Shown here: one piece after another, positions 60,777-64,000 of the stretch | Numbering within the stretch: the first letter of the stretch is position 1 | Layout of the letters: the number at the start of each line of letters is the position of its first letter | NCBI RefSeq assembly: GCF_001672295.1 | Contig: NZ_JXMS01000001.1 | Span: 1-64,000, forward strand | Length of the DNA stretch: 64,000 bases | Source: Halodesulfovibrio spirochaetisodalis | GTDB taxonomy: Bacteria; Desulfobacterota; Desulfovibrionia; Desulfovibrionales; Desulfovibrionaceae | Reading direction: 5' to 3' | The notes under the pieces: model-generated | What the model was told of the DNA's origin: nothing | Database searches by the model: none | Seen by the model: the letters and a program-made list of their open reading frames with translations, nothing else | Translations under genes and position numbers: made by a program

Positions 60777-61856
60777 ATGTCATCAATAGCTGGTGTTAAG
60801 TTCCGTGAATACGGGAACATATATTATTTTGAAATAAAAGATCTGGAAGTCTCGATGGGGGACTGGGTCGTCGTCGATCAAGGACAGGGACTTGGTGAAG
60901 TCGTTGTTTTGCGCGACGATGTACCGGCAGATGCAGAGAGTGATGAGTTAAAACAGGTCAGCAGACTTGCAGAAAATGAAGATTTAGTTCGTCATCAGGA
61001 AAACGAAGGGCTTTCCAGAGAAGCATTTCAGTATTGTCTTGATTGTGTGCGTCAGCGTAAGCTTGATATGAAGCTTGTTGATGTCGAAGTCTTTTTTGAC
61101 CGTAGCAAGATCATCTTCTATTTCACTGCTCCTAACCGGATTGATTTTAGAGAACTTGTAAAAGATCTTGTTAAAAATTACCGCACACGTATCGAGTTAC
61201 GCCAGATTGGTGTACGTCATGAAACGCAGATGGTAGGTGCTGTAGGGAACTGCGGTATGGTATGCTGCTGTCGCAGATTTTTACGAAAGTTTGCTCCGGT
61301 AACTATCAAGATGGCAAAAGAGCAGAACTTGTTCCTTAACCCTGCTAAAATTTCCGGCATCTGCGGTAGACTGCTTTGCTGTCTTTCCTACGAGCAGCAG
61401 AACTACGAAGAATTCCATCGTGCCTGCCCTAAGCTTGGTAAAAAGTATTTTACGGAAGATGGTTCCGTTAAGGTGCTCCGTGCCAATATGTTCCGCAACA
61501 GTGTTTCCCTCCTTACTGAGTTTAACGAAGAGATGGAAGTGACACTTGAGGAGTGGGCGGAAATGAAGGCTACACGTCCTGATCAGGCGCTTCAAGATGC
61601 TGCACGCGCTGCTGCGAAAAAGGCTGCTGAAGATGCTGCTCGTAAAGAGCAGGAAGAGCGCGAAGCAGAGGAAGAAGAAGCACGTCGTGCCGAGATGGAA
61701 AAAGAGCTTGAAGCTCGTGCAGAGGCCGAGGGCGTTGACGTGGAAACTCTGCGTGAACAGTTAATCCGCAAGCCTGGTGTAAAGAGCGCAGAGCCTGTAA
61801 AACGTACAAGCCGAGGTAAACGCAAACGTAAGCGTAAACCGAAATCTGAAGAGTAA
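60777..61856 (+). CDS. PSP1-domain protein (YaaT/RicT-like)
   Basis: 359 residues. The PSP1 domain (about 1-270) contains KFREYGNIYYFEI, KIIFYFTAPNRIDFRELVKDL, GVRHETQMVGAVGNCGMVCCCRRFLRKF and KISGICGRLLCCLSYEQQNY. The Cys cluster could bind FeS, as in RicT of Bacillus, which helps RNase Y process RNA. The tail (280-359) is a long charged Ala/Glu/Lys helix ending in RGKRKRKRKPKSEE, probably RNA-binding. It precedes metG, a common pairing. Confidence 0.92.
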   Translation: MSSIAGVKFREYGNIYYFEIKDLEVSMGDWVVVDQGQGLGEVVVLRDDVPADAESDELKQVSRLAENEDLVRHQENEGLSREAFQYCLDCVRQRKLDMKLVDVEVFFDRSKIIFYFTAPNRIDFRELVKDLVKNYRTRIELRQIGVRHETQMVGAVGNCGMVCCCRRFLRKFAPVTIKMAKEQNLFLNPAKISGICGRLLCCLSYEQQNYEEFHRACPKLGKKYFTEDGSVKVLRANMFRNSVSLLTEFNEEMEVTLEEWAEMKATRPDQALQDAARAAAKKAAEDAARKEQEEREAEEEEARRAEMEKELEARAEAEGVDVETLREQLIRKPGVKSAEPVKRTSRGKRKRKRKPKSEE

Positions 61857-61880
61857 TCTTCAAGGCTAAAAAGAACATTT

Positions 61881-61927
61881 CGTTGAGAAAGACTTCATTG
61901 CAGCATGCAATGGAGTCTTTCTCAACG
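61881..61927 (+). repeat. Long hairpin between PSP1 and metG genes
   Basis: Two 21-base arms, complementary except for one G-U pair, around AGCAT. It ends CTCAACG with no T run, so it is not a standard terminator. A smaller GGCTGC/GCAGCC stem follows at 61945-61971. Confidence 0.7.
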
Positions 61928-62032
61928 ATGAAGATAGAATGAGTGGCTGCTGCATGCGCATGTATGCAGCCGTAAAATACAACAAAGAATCCAGCGCCCG
62001 TATCCAGCGGGCGAAGCCGTCGGGAGATTCTC

Positions 62033-63979
62033 TTGGAACGCTTTTATATTACGACTCCGATTTACTATGTGAATGCGAAGCCGCATCTTGGACACGCCTA
62101 TACAACAATCATCGCTGATACCATGAAGCGCTTCCAGCAGATGATGGGGAAAGAAACTTTTTTCCTCACCGGTACAGACGAACACGGCGACAAAATCGTT
62201 CAGGCTGCTGAAAAAAATAAATGTACTCCACAGGAATACGTAGATCAAATCAGCCAGCTTTTTAAAGATCTCTGGCCTGAACTGGGCATTTGCAACGATC
62301 ACTTTATTCGCACAACAGACTCTGCTCATAAGAAAGTTGTGCAGGACGTATTGCAGAAAGTATATGACTCCGGTGACATTTACTTTGGTGAATATGGCGG
62401 ACATTACTGCTACGGTTGTGAGCGTTTCTACACAGAAAAGGAACTGGAAGACGGCCTGTGCCCGCAGCACCAGACCAAACCTGAGTACATTGCAGAGAAG
62501 AACTACTTCTTTAAAATGTCTAAGTATCAGGAATGGCTGAAACAGCATATTCTCGATAATCCTGAGTTCATCCGCCCTGAGCGCTACCGCAAAGAAGTGC
62601 TTTCTCTGCTTGATAGCGGCGAACTGGAAGACCTTTGTATTTCACGTCCGAAATCTCGTCTTGAGTGGGGCGTAGAGCTTCCGTTCGACAATAATTTTGT
62701 TACGTACGTATGGTTTGATGCACTGCTGAACTACGTGTCTGCTCTGGATTATCCTGAAGGTGAGAATTTTAAAAAGTTCTGGCCTGGAGTGCAGCACATT
62801 GTGGCAAAAGATATCCTTAAACCGCACGCAATTTTCTGGCCTACCATGCTTAAAGCAGCCGGATTTGAGCCGTATAACAACCTTAATGTGCACGGCTACT
62901 GGCTTGTGAATGATACCAAGATGTCCAAATCTCTTGGTAACGTTGTAGCTCCGCTTGATATGGCGAAGAAGTACGGTAACGACACGTTCCGTTTCTTCCT
63001 TCTGCGCGACATGCATTTTGGTAATGATGCAAGCTTCTCTGAAGAAGCTCTGGCTATGCGTCAGAACGCAGAACTTGCTAACGATCTCGGCAACCTGTTC
63101 AGTCGTGTGCTTTCCATGGTTAAAAAGTACTTTGGCGGCGTTGTTCCGCAGCCTGCCGAGTACACTGAAGCAGATATGGAGCTGCGTGAACTTGCATCTA
63201 ACTCTTGTAAGAACTTCCAGCAGCTTTTTGACAACGTGCGCTTCTCATACGGCATTGAATCCCTGTGGGAACTGGTACGTGCGTTGAATAAGTACGTAGA
63301 TTCAAGCCAGCCTTGGACACTTGCTAAAGAAGGCGACACAGCCCGTCTTGGTACTGTTATGTACACTATGCTTGAGTGCATGCGTAAAGTAGCAATTCAT
63401 TTGTGGCCGGTAATGCCTAAATCCGCTGAGAAGCTTGTTGCGCAGCTTGGAGTTGAGTTTGATCCTGTAAAAGCAAATCTTCCTGCGGAAGTTGAAGCTT
63501 GGGGAACATTACCTGTGGGAATTGAAATTGCTCCAGGTTCTAACCTGTTCCCGCGTATCGATATCGACAAGCTTCGTAAAGAGATTGAAGAAGCAACTAA
63601 GGCAGCAGCAGCTGCAGCGAAAAAAGCTGCTGCTCCAGTTCAGGAAGCAGCAGCACCTATCGAGTTTGATGATTTTACAAAAGTTGATCTGCGCGTAGGC
63701 AAGGTACTTGTTGTGGAAGACCATCCAAAAGCTGACCGCCTGTTCCGTTGTGAAGTCGATCTTGGTGAAGAAAAACCGCGTCAGATTCTTGCCGGCTTGA
63801 AAGAGCATTTTACCGCTGAAGATCTTCTTGGTCGTCAGGTTGTAGTTGTAGCTAACTTGAAGCCACGTAAAATCCGTGGGCTTGAGTCACATGGCATGAT
63901 GCTCGCGCTGAAGACTGCTGACGGAATGGAAATGCTTACTGCTTCCGGTGAAGTACCTGCTGGTACAAAAGCTTCCTAG
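62033..63979 (+). CDS. metG: Methionyl-tRNA synthetase
   Basis: 648 residues from a TTG start (CGGGAGATTC upstream). The class I signatures are HLGH (18-21) and KMSKS (296-300). A zinc knuckle CYGCERFYTEKELEDGLCPQH lies in the connective domain. The C-terminal 110 residues after an Ala/Lys linker are the EMAP-type tRNA-binding domain (VDLRVGKVLVVEDHPKADRL). Full length; the window ends 21 bp later. The TTG start may limit expression. Confidence 0.97.
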   Translation: MERFYITTPIYYVNAKPHLGHAYTTIIADTMKRFQQMMGKETFFLTGTDEHGDKIVQAAEKNKCTPQEYVDQISQLFKDLWPELGICNDHFIRTTDSAHKKVVQDVLQKVYDSGDIYFGEYGGHYCYGCERFYTEKELEDGLCPQHQTKPEYIAEKNYFFKMSKYQEWLKQHILDNPEFIRPERYRKEVLSLLDSGELEDLCISRPKSRLEWGVELPFDNNFVTYVWFDALLNYVSALDYPEGENFKKFWPGVQHIVAKDILKPHAIFWPTMLKAAGFEPYNNLNVHGYWLVNDTKMSKSLGNVVAPLDMAKKYGNDTFRFFLLRDMHFGNDASFSEEALAMRQNAELANDLGNLFSRVLSMVKKYFGGVVPQPAEYTEADMELRELASNSCKNFQQLFDNVRFSYGIESLWELVRALNKYVDSSQPWTLAKEGDTARLGTVMYTMLECMRKVAIHLWPVMPKSAEKLVAQLGVEFDPVKANLPAEVEAWGTLPVGIEIAPGSNLFPRIDIDKLRKEIEEATKAAAAAAKKAAAPVQEAAAPIEFDDFTKVDLRVGKVLVVEDHPKADRLFRCEVDLGEEKPRQILAGLKEHFTAEDLLGRQVVVVANLKPRKIRGLESHGMMLALKTADGMEMLTASGEVPAGTKAS

Positions 63980-64000
63980 CCTGTCAGCTGCCAGGAATGC

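Noticed and set aside
1-64000. CRISPR arrays, tRNA or rRNA genes, insertion sequences, prophage genes
   Set aside because: Looked for direct repeat-spacer patterns, T-loop GGTTCGA motifs, transposase or integrase motifs; none found.

Overview
The window is a 64 kb piece of chromosome, about 45% G+C by eye, from a Gram-negative anaerobe. The best guess is a sulfate-reducing Desulfovibrionaceae (Desulfovibrio or Halodesulfovibrio type). The grounds are rubrerythrin, NapC plus an octaheme HAO-like cytochrome, a YeiH-type exporter with a long N-terminal extension, the thiS-G-H-F-E order behind TPP riboswitches, and a ParA/CheW-containing chemotaxis operon. The genus is inference. No phage, insertion sequence, CRISPR array, rRNA or tRNA was seen.

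Layout. 1-8.1 kb: chemotaxis operon (HEAT-repeat protein cut by the window edge, CheR, ParA-like ATPase, CheW-like protein with a long N-terminal tail, CheY, three-Hpt CheA). 8.2-24 kb: mostly housekeeping genes (YigZ, pgl, darP, rubrerythrin, miaB-bifunctional nuclease, cutA-PfkB kinase, nth). Among them are two small paralogues of unknown function, a pseudo-receiver/TPR protein, a secreted adenosine-deaminase-like protein that has lost its metal ligands, a paired SMR transporter and a one-cysteine HMA protein. 24.4-25.8 kb: a tandem pair of small proteins of an unrecognised family. 25.9-32.7 kb: DUF4344 peptidase, GlxA-type regulator coupled to a DJ-1/PfpI protein, panC-DUF502-metK operon, a papain-like cysteine peptidase candidate and an RRM RNA-binding protein.

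32.7-41.3 kb: solute-binding protein, YjdF-like membrane protein, then an ArsR regulator followed by an ArsP/DUF318 permease. The permease is the most striking item. Its reading frame carries an in-frame TGA at codon 27, immediately followed by a hairpin with the geometry of a bacterial SECIS element, so it looks like an unrecognised selenoprotein. A YeiH-like exporter operon and a divergent LysR-SDR pair with an ATAG-N7-CTAT site follow.

41.3-64 kb: DUF3795 protein, orphan YcaO protein, endonuclease IV, YgjV, a NapC/NrfH-type quinol dehydrogenase with an octaheme HAO-family cytochrome (probable nitrite or hydroxylamine reduction to ammonium), a NikL/CbiL-like exported protein, two complete TPP riboswitch-terminator units in tandem before thiSGHFE, an RND efflux pair, a quinone-oxidoreductase-like enzyme, a glycosyltransferase, an HD protein, a PSP1/RicT-like protein and metG.

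Several genes begin downstream of the longest open frame. Starts given here were chosen from Shine-Dalgarno spacing and family fit. All function calls rest on motif recognition by eye; no database search was run.
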